Part shown: positions 43,637 through 55,359 of the stretch, one piece after another
How positions within the stretch are numbered: position 1 is the stretch's first letter
Layout: every line of letters begins with the position of its first letter
From: Rhizophagus irregularis
Lineage: Eukaryota > Glomeromycota > Glomeromycetes > Glomerales > Glomeraceae
Assembly: GCF_026210795.1 (NCBI RefSeq)
Contig: NC_089435.1
Location: 4,960,001 to 5,024,000, forward strand
DNA: 64,000 nt
Direction: 5' to 3'
Program-made: the position numbers and the translations under genes
The notes under the pieces: model-generated
The model's input: the letters and a program-made list of their open reading frames with translations, nothing else
Told to the model about the DNA's origin: nothing
The model's database searches: none

Positions 43637-44164
43637 CTCTGAAAATCTTTTTATGGTTGGACTTTAAGAATAATGATCAGTTTTAATTAAGGTACTATTT
43701 CTTTAAATTTCATGTTGTTTGAGAAGGAAAATCTAGACCACCATAGCATGGCAAGTTGTGGGGACTATTATTCTATTCATTTACAGCGGGAATAATTATG
43801 CACCTTTCTCACGGGTCATGTGAGGTCCATTGTTCTGAAGGAGGAACAAATTATTGGCCTCTAGCACAGTGATATCTTGTCATGGATTTATTTCCCTTGG
43901 TTTCAGAGCTCTAGAAGCTCATCGTGGCCACAGTTACGCGGTCTTAGACTGCTTACTGTGAACGTCTATCTCTGTTTTCAACATATAAATTGTGTGTCAA
44001 GGTTTTGCTGCCCAACCATTCATGTTGTTTAGTTTAATAGTACTCACTTGTTTCTTTTTTTTAGATTCATTAACATTGATGGTTTGCGGATTAACCACCA
44101 TTGATATTAATCGGAGAATTATCTTTCTATCACAAGAATAGTGTTAAATGAGTAGCACTCCACC
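43637..44164. other. GC-raised segment without ORFs
   Basis: The region 43690-44030 has clearly higher GC than its flanks and no open frame. It ends in a T-run plus AG (about 44065) that resembles an acceptor. It may be a non-coding exon or a 3' UTR of the broken ORF before it. The hAT element starts right after. Confidence 0.35.
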
Positions 44165-45577
44165 CAGTGTTTATTTTTCATCAAAAAATCACTGTGCAGG
44201 TGGCGCACAACGTGTAAAATTTTTATGTGCGGCATTTGGATAAACTGTACATAGCTACTCCGCTGTGACACATTGGTGCTCAATCATATGTATGCGGCAC
44301 TGGTATTAAAAAAAAAAGAAATTTTATATTTATCAGATTTTGTCCATATGAAAAAACTACGCACAGCTCCGTGGTAACACATTTGCGCCAAATCATAAAA
44401 AAATTACTGTGCGGCATTAAAATTTTTTTATTAAAATTCATTTTATTTGAAATTTATTTGAATTATGAATTTGGTAATATTTATAGAAATCAAATTAAAT
44501 TTCACCCCAAAAATCAATCCAAAATCTTTTTCCTGTAAAATGTTATAGTTTATATGAGATCACAAAAAAAAGCGTAAAAAAAAAGAAAAAATTACAAATA
44601 AAAAAATTTGATAATTACAATTGTTCATTATATTTTTCATTAATTTGATACTTTCATTGCCCAATAATCGTATGCCTTATTCCAATCAAACCTGCGAAAA
44701 TTGTCGGGTCCATTTAGTAATATCATTAAATGTTTGTTTAATGATTCAATATTCATTCTGTTTCTTAACCGGGTTTTAGTAAGTTTGTGCTGAGAAAATA
44801 TTCTTTCAACTTGCGCATTGGATAAAGGAACAATTAACGAAATTTTAATTAATTTAGAAATATTTGGAAACTCGTTTGAAAAGTCTGGATACATATTAAA
44901 ATATATTCCCATCCTCCTGCTGCATCTCGACCTTTAATTTGTTTATATAATATTTCGCTACCTTCCATTCTTGCTTTACATTGTCACCATTAATTATTTT
45001 TTCCACTATATTTCCTTCATCGTCCATCTTATCTACTCCATAATAATCAGAAAGTTTTTTGATATCATCATTACCATAATTTCCTAGTTCATTTTCTTTT
45101 ATAGGTGACAATTTGAGGTCGAATATGCGAAAAGAATGATACAAATCAGATTGAGGGAATCTTGATTTTATGCTATTAATTATTGCTTCAGAAAAACTTT
45201 TAATAAATGAAGGTAATTTTCTGACAAAATATTATAATCTTGCACATATTTTTGTAAATGAGTGCCATATGAACCATCAAATCCAATAAATTGAGCCGTT
45301 ATCGCATCATATGTTGTATCCAAATGAATTTTTATATCTGCAAAACTTACGATTTCGTCAATATAAACATTAAATCTGCAAGATATTTTGTAGAGATGAC
45401 AAATTCCCAGTCTAATTCATCAAGTAAATTCTTGGCTAAATGTGGTTTTTTCATCAAATTCAACATCGTAACGTAATGCATCAATCACCGAATTCAATAT
45501 CTGGTGTAAATTCTTTACACCATTCGACATTGATAGCCATCTTGTATTAATTATATTAAGAATAGCTAGTTGAGGGC

Positions 45578-45791
45578 TAGTGTTTGGATCCGAAGCGGTT
45601 TTATCCGGTTTTTATCCGGTATCCGTTTCGGTTAATTCAGGATGGAACTATCAGAATTACCAATTTTTTGATTCATAATATATTAAATATTCTGGTCGAA
45701 ATTATAGTCTATTCAGAACTGAGATTTACAATCTTTTTTCGGCAATAATCTCATTTAAAATATTTAAGATTTTATCCGGATCAAAACACTA
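45578..45791. mobile_element. 214-bp non-autonomous hAT-type element nested in the hAT
   Basis: It starts TAGTGTTTGGATCCG and ends with the inverse of TAGTGTTTTGATCCGG. It is flanked on both sides by TTGAGGGC (45570-45577 and 45792-45799), a perfect 8-bp target duplication as expected for hAT. It interrupts the transposase of the larger element, so it inserted later. The TAGTGTTT ends are shared with the 515-bp element at 24937. Confidence 0.85.
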
Positions 45792-47139
45792 TTGAGGGCT
45801 AATATTAACATTATTATTAATATGATTATTGTGACATTCTTGACATTTTTTAAAAAATCGATCTAATCTAAAAATAGCAGTACATCTGTTCTTCTAACGT
45901 CTCCTATATCATCTTTAAATTTTGCATACGTCGAAAAGAACCTGAAAAATAGTAATATAATCTTTTAATATAAGTTTCGTAATGGTTAAGATATGAGATA
46001 TGTTTGGCTGCATCTTTGCCAGCCAAATGTAATCTATGTGCAATACAATGCACAGATGTAATAAAAAGGATTAATTTTTTCAAATCGTTTAACAACACCT
46101 GTTTTTGTGCCAATCAAAGTGGCAGCCCCATCACTCCAAAAATGTAATAGATTTTCTAATTTTAACCCCTTAGCAATAATAAAATCTTCAAATTTAATGT
46201 AATTCCAAATTAACCATTCCTAAATATCGTGTAACTGGTACATTATGAGAGATATGCCGAGATACAATAGCTAAATGTTTTTCATCTGTAATAGAATTCG
46301 TTCATCGATCATGATACTCCAATTATTCGAATTTCTTATTTCTTCACATAATGCTTTTCGATTACATATACAATAGCTACTTCAATTTCTTTTGCAGATG
46401 TATTTGAGAGGTGAGAGCCATAATCATTTAATTCTGATGGTGAATCTTTTATAAGAAGTGATGGTAATTGTAAGGCTTCGGGAGTATTATTATAAAGTTT
46501 CATAACATCAGAATTTTTTCTATGGAAATCTATTAATTGATATAAATCAGGATAAACAGATAACGCTAAGTATTTTTTGCCATGAAATATATGCACTGCA
46601 TTTGCGTTATAATTTTGATTTTTATTAGTATCTCATTGATTTAAAAATTCAACCCTTATAATATTTTGATTTCGTCTTGCTTCAACTTCTGCTTTGTTGT
46701 TTTAGATAATTATTCGTTCCTTTTGCAAGTTCATTGATATATTTTTTTTTGATTCACACCACTTACAAAACATGAATAATGTTCCATCTACATTCCTATA
46801 TGCATCATTTCCATTATCCATCCATTTTGGGTCAGGATTACTTCTATTTTTACAACGTTTTACCAGATGGTTTTGATGAGTCTGGCTTTTCACTTGATGA
46901 AGCTTCACAAGAAGGTTCACATTGTTTATTTTTACCTTTGCGGGTGGTTGTGCTTCAACAAATGAAAAATATCTTTTCATTGTTATGAAACAAAGAAAAA
47001 AAAATGAATGAAAATTGCAAGTTTTCTATTTTTAATTAGTGTTAGTTTAATGCTGTAAAACACTTTTCATGAGATGATTGTCAGTATTTGGTGTTTATAC
47101 CTGCGAGGTGAACGTGAAATATGTGATAGAAAATGATCA

Positions 47140-47260
47140 TTGCAACTGTGCGCAACTGTTCGCAACTGTTCGCAACTGTTCGCAACTGTTCATAACTGCG
47201 CGCACTGTGCACACTGTGCGACAACTGTTCGCAACTGTGCGCACTGCTCGCATAGGTAAA
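47140..47260. repeat. Subterminal tandem repeats of the hAT element
   Basis: CGCAACTGTT repeats run head to tail (about 47154-47193), followed by GCGCACTGTGCACACTGTGCG variants. hAT transposases bind subterminal repeats of this kind (family knowledge). Because the units are short and periodic they create spurious ORFs. Confidence 0.6.
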
Positions 47261-47394
47261 ATTTTTCTGTGCGGCACAGCGTACATCATCGCCAAAAAAG
47301 GTGTAAAATTTTAATCATGTGCGGCGCACACATGCCGCACAGTGAAAAACAAACACTGGTCCAGATTTATTTATATACTAACGATTTAATTATA

Positions 47395-47592
47395 ATATGC
47401 TTTACTCAAAATATTAGACAAGGAAATTTATCATATATCGATGAAAATGTTATTGAGTAAATGAAACAAGATGTTCTACGAGACATTAAGCAAGAATTAA
47501 ACCAAAATATAAGAACAATGTAATGACATCATTGGTCAGAGATAATAATGTTGAAGATGATAGTAGTGGTAGTAAAAATGATAATAGATAAA
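47395..47592 (+). pseudogene. C-terminal fragment of the single-pass membrane protein family
   Basis: The plus strand reads QNIRQGNLSYIDENVIE, stop, MKQDVLRDIKQELNQNI, then after a shift TSLVRDNNVEDDSSG. It matches the cytosolic tail of the genes at 5591 and 8236 piece by piece. It begins 37 bp beyond the hAT end. No transmembrane or signal part is present here. Confidence 0.75.
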
Positions 47593-47995
47593 ATAATATT
47601 TTATTAACAATATTTTATTGTCACATTCTAAATTTAGTCCACTGTCCATCGGTGATAATAAATTAAATTTAGCGGACGGATATTTTGCTCGTTTAGAAAT
47701 TTGCATATAGAATATAGGGTTTTTATCATATTAAGAAAATATCAATACCAATCGTGTAATAAGTAAAGCTTAATTACTAGTATTTGCTATATGTTTGCTA
47801 GTTACGTGAAATTTTATTTGCCTGTTTATATTAAATGTTATTTTATCGCTAAACTTATTGCATATTAGGAATTATTTAATAAAACTTTACAAGTAATGAA
47901 AATAAATAAATGACAAAAGATATGAAATGGAAATGATTTAGCAAGCTTCTAAAAAAATGAATCTAATCTTGATGTTGCACAAGAATTTATGATAT

Positions 47996-48590
47996 TGTTA
48001 CGAAATTGCAGTAACTGATCATTTCGTCCCTAAGTAATTATTAATCACCAGAATTAGTTAGTTTATATTATTTTATTATGTATTTATTGTATGTTTTATT
48101 TGTTAGATTTTCTAGTGTTACAATAGATTATATTGTTAGGACATTTATTATTAGATCATTTATGTTTATTTGATAAATTGGATGATTATCGATTATGTAA
48201 GAAGGACGACTCGGGACCTAGTACGAGTTGACCCATGGTCAACCGATGCACAAGTTGACGCATAGTTAAGTCTTCCACTGGAATTTTTCATTATATATAT
48301 CCTCAAGATTGAGGAGGGAGGAAGTAAGTTAGAAGAAAGTTTGGAAAAGGTTTTTTGTAAGTTCCTTAAGTCTCCGTTAATTCTATCCAGTTTTTTGAAC
48401 AGATTTTCGAATCTTTCGTAAGATCAACTTTTACTTTCGAAAAAAATTTGCTTAGGAATTTATTCCAGAGCCAATAATCATATTTCTTGTGATTATTAAC
48501 GTAACATTTAAATAAAAATTGATTGTCATACCACGTATAAACTATCACATCATTTTTATTTTCTGTTATCACACTGCGGTTAACGTAACA
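47996..48590. mobile_element. Solo LTR of an LTR retrotransposon (fossil)
   Basis: 595 bp beginning TGTTACG and ending CGTAACA, with ATAT directly before and after as a likely short target duplication. Inside are a TATATATATCC box near 48291 and a purine-rich leader. No internal coding part adjoins, so it is a recombined solo copy. Superfamily is not certain; the ends suit Gypsy or Copia. Age cannot be estimated from a single LTR. Confidence 0.6.
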
Positions 48591-49330
48591 ATATCAAATT
48601 TAAACCAATTAAATGTGAACTTTTTGTAATCTAATCTACTTTTAATTCTTATTCCGTAACGTTGGAAGGTGGTAAATATATTTATTTAGGTCTGATGTAT
48701 TTCGGGCGGATGTGTTTACAGTTGTTTTGCAATGCAAGTTAATGTAATTTAAGTAAATGTTAATTTTAAAGTATAAACTTTATGAATAAATTAATTTAGG
48801 GCCGATGGAAATTTTTATTGGTTTGTATGGCACAGTAAAATATACTATGAATTTATTTGCTATTATTTCCAAATCATTCTTGTTGTCTACAATGATAAAG
48901 TACCAAGATCGTTGCGTGTGAGTATGTTTTTATAATGCAGATTTAATAACAACAATAACTTGACTTTGAATTCATATTTTTTAGTACAATAAAAATAAAC
49001 AAAAATTTTAAAAATCTTTAACGTACACAGCAAATTGATTACCGATTGCGAATTTTAAAATCTATTCAGTATTGTTGTAAACTTAAAAGATTCTTACGAG
49101 TGACGAAACAAAAAAGGCTAATATTAGTTATACTTCGTATGTATATTGTATATTAAAAGTACAACAACTCTAATTTTATATAATAACGTACGGCAATTGT
49201 ATTATCTTCGATATTCATTTCCTAATGTTGCTCAAAATTTATTAATTTCACTGAACACAATTTTTTTAAATTTTATATACAATTTAATCAAATAACCATT
49301 AAATCGTTTTTTAAATAACTTTCTTTAATT
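48591..49330. other. Spacer, upstream of a family pseudogene
   Basis: AT-rich; no ORF. The last about 100 bases (TTTAAATAAC near 49310) faintly resemble the TATA-like repeats before the intact paralogs. Confidence 0.4.
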
Positions 49331-49860
49331 ATGAAGAAATTTTTTATTTTAATCATTATTATTTTTACAATTTTATTTCAATTTATAAACGAAGTAAATA
49401 CTCAATTTGCTCCAAGTGATGGAGCTCCAGTAACACTGCACCAAAAAATGAAGGAGTTGCTCCAGCTCCAGGAACTACCGCACTAAAAGATGGAGGAACT
49501 GTTCCAGGAACAGCACCAATAGATGGAGGAACTGCTACAGTGCACCAAAAGATGGGCTCCAGCTTCAGGAACTGCACCACCGTCAGTAACAGTAAACTGT
49601 AACCGGACGAGCAACAACAGCGGCAGCACCAAACGTATCAACAATAACATCAACGGTGTCATCAGAAGTTGCAAATAAGATGATAACTGCTTCAATTGTT
49701 GGAGGGATAATTGGTGGTTTAATTTTAATTTTTCTAGTTTTTTTAGTAAGAATAAATCGAAGTTTTAAAGCAATTGCAACCCTTGGACTGAATGATAACG
49801 AAATAGAAAAATTATTTTAAAGTCCTGGAATAACGAATAATGAATTATATTACTTAACCG
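49331..49860 (+). pseudogene. Third member of the single-pass membrane protein family, broken
   Basis: It begins with an intact signal peptide (MKKFFILIIIIFTILFQF ... EVNTQ). A Pro/Ala/Thr-type ectodomain with GAPVT- and GTA-like repeats is now spread over several frames. The transmembrane segment ITASIVGGIIGGLILIFLVF (about 49681-49740) follows, then FKAIATLGLNDNE, stop, PGITNNELY. The LRKDKK stop-transfer part is altered. The order of parts matches the intact genes at 5591 and 8236, and the tail is lost. Confidence 0.75.
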
Positions 49861-50197
49861 TTAAAGTCCGTCATGTTTATTTACTCAGGATCTTTATTTA
49901 TTACAACATTAAACAAAAAAAAATTGATTACGAAAAATAGCGTTACAGAAAAAAAAGGAATATGTTTTTAAAACATAGAAAATCATAAATTTGAATTTCT
50001 TCAACGTGCTAGTCCCTAAGAATGTTATTATGAAAAACTTTGCACAATAATTCAAAATCAAATAGTCTTAAAAAATTAGATATTAATAAAGTGAACAAAT
50101 CGATGCAATTTGTAATTACTATTTGTTGCTGACTTAGCCAAGTCTTTAAAAACTTGTTGTCACCTGATCACCACGTTGAGGTGCAGCAACATTGATC

Positions 50198-50735
50198 AGG
50201 GGGGAAAGGGGAAAGCGAGAGGGAAAGGGGAAAACGAAGGGAAAGGGGAAAACGAGGGAAAGGGAGAACGAGGGGAAAGGGGAGAATGAGAGGGAAAGGG
50301 GAAAACGAGGGGAACGAAGGGAAAGGGAAAACGAGGGGAAACGAAGGGAAAGGGGAAAACGAGAGGGAAAGGGAAACGAAGGGAAAGGGAAAACGAAGGG
50401 AAAGGGAAACGAAGGGAAAGGGAAAACGAAGGGAAAGGGAAACGAAGGGAAAGGGGAAAACGAAGGGAAAGGGGAAAACGAAGGGAAAGGGGAAAACGAA
50501 GGGAAAGGGGAAAACGAAGGGAAAGGGGAAAACGAAGGGAAAGGGGAAAACGAAGGGAAAGGGGAAAACGAGGGGAAAGGGGAAAACGAGAGGGAAAGGG
50601 GAAAACGAGAGGGAAAGGGGAAAACGAGAGGGAAAGGGAAAAACGAGAGGGAAAGGGGAAAACGAGAGGGAAAGGGGAAAACGAGAGGGAAAGGGGAAAA
50701 CGAAGGGAAAGGGAAAACGAGAGGGGAAAGAGCAA
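50198..50735. repeat. Polypurine G-rich minisatellite (about 18-bp unit)
   Basis: Tandem units of GGGAAAGGGGAAAACGA(A) with small variants run for over 500 bp. The plus strand is purine-only except for the C in CGA. Repeated GGG/GGGG runs could form G-quadruplexes, and the polypurine mirror symmetry could form triplex DNA. An 18-bp period keeps several frames on both strands open, so the long Lys/Gly/Glu and Phe/Pro/Ser ORFs here are artefacts. Confidence 0.9.
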
Positions 50736-52784
50736 GGAAATACACGCACAAACTCACACACAAACCTACACACAACAACCCACATACCTAAAGAAAGACG
50801 TAAAGAAAAGGAGCCTAAGAATAAAGAGAAAACCCAGACAGAGAGACCTAAAAAATGAAGATAAAGAACAATGAAAAAAAAGAAGATAATGAAAAAAAAG
50901 ATAAAGAAAACCGACATATTTATATTATTTTCAAAATTATATACTCATGAGTCATGACAAAACCCACATCAAGATTACGTGTTACATGTTATAAGGAATT
51001 ATTATTTGCATGAGTAATTTTTTCACGTAACTGACGTAAGTAACTTTTAACTACCATATAACAATATAACATTATAACATATTGACTTTGTTCAATATTC
51101 TATTTTATATGGTTTACCATAATCAAATTATAAATTTAAGCAAAAATTTATAATTATCAATATATCTAATGTTTGAATGTATTTATTTATAATCATCATT
51201 TTCTTTTATTTTTTTTCATTTGGCTGAAAAGTTCGTTCAGCGATCTTTAATTTTTATCGTTTGATAATTGTGAAGCCTCTGATATTAGATAGTTCTTCTG
51301 TAGTTTCGGTAGATTTAAATAAATTTAAATAATTTCTTTACTTATTATTTGTTATGGAGAAAATTTATTGACATTAATACAAACATTTTATCGTAAAACA
51401 ATATTCGCTTATTACGTTTAGAAATTTATAACTCATAGGAATGAAAATCTAGTGAAAAGTCAGGATAGTCGGGATAGTCGATGGTTAATATTCTGTCTAA
51501 ATATTCTGTCCGTTGTTTTATTGTGGATATTACAATGTCCCAAAGATCCCAAGGACATTCCAAAATTAAAATGTCATCATAATAATTTTGAAGATGGTAG
51601 TAGTGGTAGTTAAGTTTATTTATTTATTCTTAACATAGAAGGATTCCTAAAATTCTGGTGAACATGACTTTCAGTTATTATTGACATTAATCGGACCATT
51701 TTATAGGATCAATCAATTGTTTATCATGTGATAAATAATGCGTATACGCGATTACAATTCCTCATTTTTTTTAATTGAATTATCATTTTATTTTTAAACA
51801 TATCTTATATTAGGAATTATTTAAAAACTTCAAAGAATACGAAAATAATAAAGATATTTGAAATTACAAGATTCTAAAAAAAAATGAATTTCAAATCAAT
51901 TAAAATGTTATACAAGTAATAATGTTATTAGTATAAAGTAATTTTATGGATCAAATTTAAATCAATTAAATGTATAAATTAGTATTTACATATCTATCCT
52001 CTACCGAGGGCCTTCATCCCTAACCTATACTGATTTCTATCCTCTACCAAGGGTCCTCACTAAGGTTGAAAGACAACTTTGTCTTATTGAATTATTGGTA
52101 GTGCAATAAGTGCAATATACGTAGTCTAGGCACCTATTAATGGATACTGTTAATTCATTTAAAGAGCTCTAATAGTAAAAGTTTTTGTGAGTGCCATATG
52201 CGTCAATTCTATGTAGCTAGGAGGATGATCTGATAGTTCAATAATTTATTACCTATTAGTTTTATACAACCAATAGTTTTTTATGCCTTTTGTTATTATT
52301 AATTTATTATGTTTTATCATTTAATTTTTTTATTATCAACCACCGAAAAAACATCTCTTTTGACAAATTTTTTTCCAATAAAAAAAAGGAATAAAAGTTT
52401 TTTTCAATACGCTATTTAAAAACAACTCTCTTGAAATTTTACATCATATCGTGCAATGATTAGTACATTAACAGACCCAGCGGCGATTTAATAATGATTA
52501 TGATATACTCAATAAAATCAGTGGCTTGTGTTAGTTTCTGTCTCCTATTATAATAATAGGTTGTTCATATGAATAAGATGTATATTAAGGTAAATAAATA
52601 CGTCATGATTAAGTAATTAAAAGCTACAAAATAATCATACATATTGTATCTTTGATATTGTTGAGTAATAGATTACAAATATTGATATCAATTATACTTT
52701 TTATACTTTTTATATGAAAAGCTTGTGCAACAAAAAAAAATAATATTTATTTCTTTTTTTTTAATATACATCTCTTTCATTCCT
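50736..52784. other. Gene-poor spacer
   Basis: ACACAC-type sequence follows the minisatellite at 50740-50785. At 51580-51614 TTTTGAAGATGGTAGTAGTGG resembles the acidic-Ser tail codons of the membrane protein family. TCTATCCTCTACC is repeated at 51993 and 52036, each followed by AGGG.CCT, a 43-bp direct repeat. No gene. Confidence 0.45.
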
Positions 52785-53830
52785 AATACCTTTTTTTTCG
52801 CGCGCAAATAAATACTTTCTTTTCAAATAAATATCTAATAAATACCTTTTTTTTTCGCGCGCAAATAATCTCCTCACGTCACGCGTCAGGTACAACATAT
52901 ATCGAACAAAAACTTTTTTTTAAGACGGAAAAAAATATATCAACATCAAGAACTATATTTACTGGTGGGACTGCCTTTGAACAACATATGGGTAACGAGT
53001 TTCGCTAGCTATTGGAAACTTATTTTGTAAGTGAAAAACCACTCCAACTACTCCTGTCAGTTTAGACGCTTTTGTGGTTCTTTTTTACATGTTTTCTGCT
53101 GTCTATCACACATTTTATTCTTTCAATTTTATAGACATTTAAGATCATCAAGATGATGCCAAATTTGGTCTCTATTTACGATAAGAGGACAAGCTAACAC
53201 TAAACGATGCTAGGTCATATCATTAAGTAGTAAGTATAAATTATAATAGTTCGCCGGATGGACGTATGTGTAAGTGTGCACTGCAGGGTTCACTGAAAGT
53301 CTTCCGGATGGTGAACTGTTATGATTGACATAGGGGTTTATGTGCTCGTAGTACGTACCATTTGCTACAGGCTAGTAGCTAGCTGCTTTTGTGCACGAAG
53401 ACATAGCTACAATGATGCCATATAGGTGATCCCCAAGCTGATCCATATGGAAGGGAAGGCCAGGTTCCCGTTGGAAATGACACATATCTCCTATGCCATG
53501 TCACTTACTTAGTAATTGTTATTGAATACTATATGAGTCCATTTACCATAGATCCTATGATGGCCACATGGGTGTCCTGGGGTTCCCTGCTTAGGCATAA
53601 TTAACAGGGTGGTAAACCTCATATGGTATGGGGTGATAGTGACTAAAAAATTTTGTAAATTTTGTAGGGCATGTATCAATTCATTTTTTCTTTAAAATAG
53701 GTGTCTTAGCGTTGGCACACTTCCTAGACAATTGTGGCTATTAATCAGGGTAATTCTGAAGGGCAGTTGAATATGTGAACTGGGATATAGATTTTTACTC
53801 CTATAGATAAATAGAACTTTTCAATTATAG
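52785..53830 (+). other. Candidate non-coding transcript region
   Basis: A duplicated CGCGCGCAAATAA motif (52799 and 52856, 57 bp apart) lies at the left edge. Downstream, 53250-53780 is GC-raised with no ORF above about 40 codons. GTAAGTGAAAAACC (about 53028) and CTCCTGTCAG (about 53060) bracket an intron-like 40 bases, and TTTTGTAG/GG (about 53670) and AAAATAG/GT (about 53701) resemble acceptors. Strand is a guess from these signals. It could equally be a decayed gene or an element. Confidence 0.3.
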
Positions 53831-54362
53831 AAGTTTTCTTTTTTAGTTTTATTTTTGGTTTATTTATTTTCTTTTTTATTCTTGTTGTTTTCTTTTTCCC
53901 TTTTAATTATGGATATAACTATTTTTTCTTTTTCGTTTCTCATTCTGTTTGTGATTACATTTATATTGACTTAGTAATTTTATGCTATTTTGTTAAATAT
54001 GTAGCTTTTTTTTTTAAAAAAAAAAGATAATACCGTTTTTTACATTCATGATATCTTTATAATTAATTGGATTTGGGAAAATTTTAGTGTATAAATGTGT
54101 ATGAGCGTATGAGGCTATATATATGATAATAAAGTACACAGACATAATTGTACTAGTGTAAAAAATATATAAACAATGGTTATCATCAAAATATAACTAA
54201 AAAAATTTATTTAGGAATTTAAGCTGTATGTAATAACTCTATTTATATAAGAAAAAAAAATATTTCGTAAACGTTTTTCTTTAAAAAAAAAAATGAAATA
54301 CATTTCATGAAAAAATTTTTAATAATTCAGGTTTGAACACTGTATATCGTTCTTTTTCTCTT
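53831..54362. other. AT-rich spacer
   Basis: T-rich tracts (53820-53990) and A/T runs. Probably includes the 3' UTR of the small minus-strand ORF. Nothing else seen. Confidence 0.45.
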
Positions 54363-54512
54363 TCAAAATAAACGGTCCATTAAACTAGTTAAACCATATT
54401 CTTGAATATACCAACTTGTAGCATAAATAGATATGGTAATAATTAAAGCCGTAAATTCTTTGATTAAATATATATAAAAATCCCATAATGTATCTGAAGA
54501 ATTATCAGTCAT
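54363..54512 (-). CDS. Small membrane protein ORF, 49 residues
   Basis: Starts MTDNSSDTLWDF, followed by an aromatic/hydrophobic helix (YIYLIKEFTALIITISIYATS) from about residue 13 to 34, then WYIQEYGLTSLMDRLF at the C-terminus. Composition is balanced and there is one clear transmembrane helix with a short acidic N-terminus. The upstream 100 bases hold repeated TTCACTTAT words and a donor-like GAGGTAAGTT, so a 5' UTR intron is possible. Its size and layout recall small mitochondrial or ER membrane subunits, but I cannot name it. It could be chance; the amino-acid pattern argues for a real gene. Confidence 0.45.
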   Translation of the reverse strand: MTDNSSDTLWDFYIYLIKEFTALIITISIYATSWYIQEYGLTSLMDRLF

Positions 54513-55359
54513 GGCTTGTGACTTGTATAAAGTGAAATAAGTGAATAAGTGAAACGAAAAAATTTGAAAAGATACAATAAAGTAAATTAAAACTTACCTC
54601 TACAAATTATATTTTTTTTCTATCAAATTATATTTGAAAAGCGAGATATAGTTTTCTTGTTTTTCTTTAAAAACTATAATAATATTAAGTGTTGCTTATA
54701 TATAAATATAAATATATATATTATATATCAGATAAGAATTTATTATGTATAAATAAAAAATTATAAAAATTTAAATAAACAAAAATTACATTTTTATTTT
54801 GTATGTTTTTTCCGGAAAAAATTTTAATTTACATTTAAAAAAAGACGATAAATAACAAATTACGTAACAGGAAGTACTCCTTTTTTTTTTTATACATGTA
54901 TGTTAAAAACTACTGCATTAACACGCCGAATAAAAAGATCGGTCATTAAAATTTCCAATTATATACATTATATTAATTATACATAATATATCTGATATGT
55001 AAAATAATAAATACCTATATAATTAAATTATTAATAAATTTAATAAATTATATATATACTCTTCATTAATTCCCATAAATTGTGATAAATTTTTTTTTTA
55101 TATTCTTAAATGTAATTGAAAAATAAATCAATGCACGATTTTTTTTCTCATGATGTATAACTGAAATGAACTCGTTGAAGATAGGAACTGTGAAAGTCAT
55201 GGAAATATTATAGAATCTATGTTTTGTGCGTTGAACTATGGTATTGCCGAATTACAATAAATGAACATAAAATAAAAATTTAATTATCTGGTTATCATTA
55301 AATGAATATCATTTAATTAGTTAAAAATTACTTACATGATTAGCCGTATTTAGTCTTTC
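54513..55359. other. AT-rich spacer
   Basis: No gene recognised. TATATA-rich near 54700-54730 and 55045-55060. Confidence 0.45.

Larger units (their letters stand above)
44165..47358 (-). mobile_element. hAT transposon, 3.2 kb, decayed
   Basis: Ends: CAGTGTTTATTTTTCA at 44165 and its inverse TGAAAAACAAACACTG ending at 47358, with GTGCGGC motifs clustered at both ends. Minus-strand pieces in order: MKRYFSFVEAQPP and MFCKWCESKKNI (46980-46702, zinc-finger region), YPDLYQLIDFHRKNSD (46596-46336), SVHCIAHRLHLAGKDAA (46113-45904, the CIAHRLNLA-type hAT motif), a helical part (45144-44896), then LSNAQVERIFSQHKLTKTR (44912-44640), the hATC dimerisation domain. Frames shift between pieces, so the transposase is dead. 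The 8-bp flanks (ACTCCACC, GTCCAGAT) do not match, so the target duplication is lost or the ends are slightly misplaced. Confidence 0.85.

Noticed and set aside
47078-47314. Cys/Val-rich plus-strand ORF
   Set aside because: It is the translation of hAT subterminal tandem repeats.
48366-48572. Minus-strand ORF
   Set aside because: Falls inside the solo LTR and has no retroelement protein motif.
50146-50917. Five long overlapping ORFs on both strands
   Set aside because: They come from an 18-bp purine minisatellite that lacks stops; compositions are Lys/Gly/Glu or Phe/Pro/Ser repeats only.
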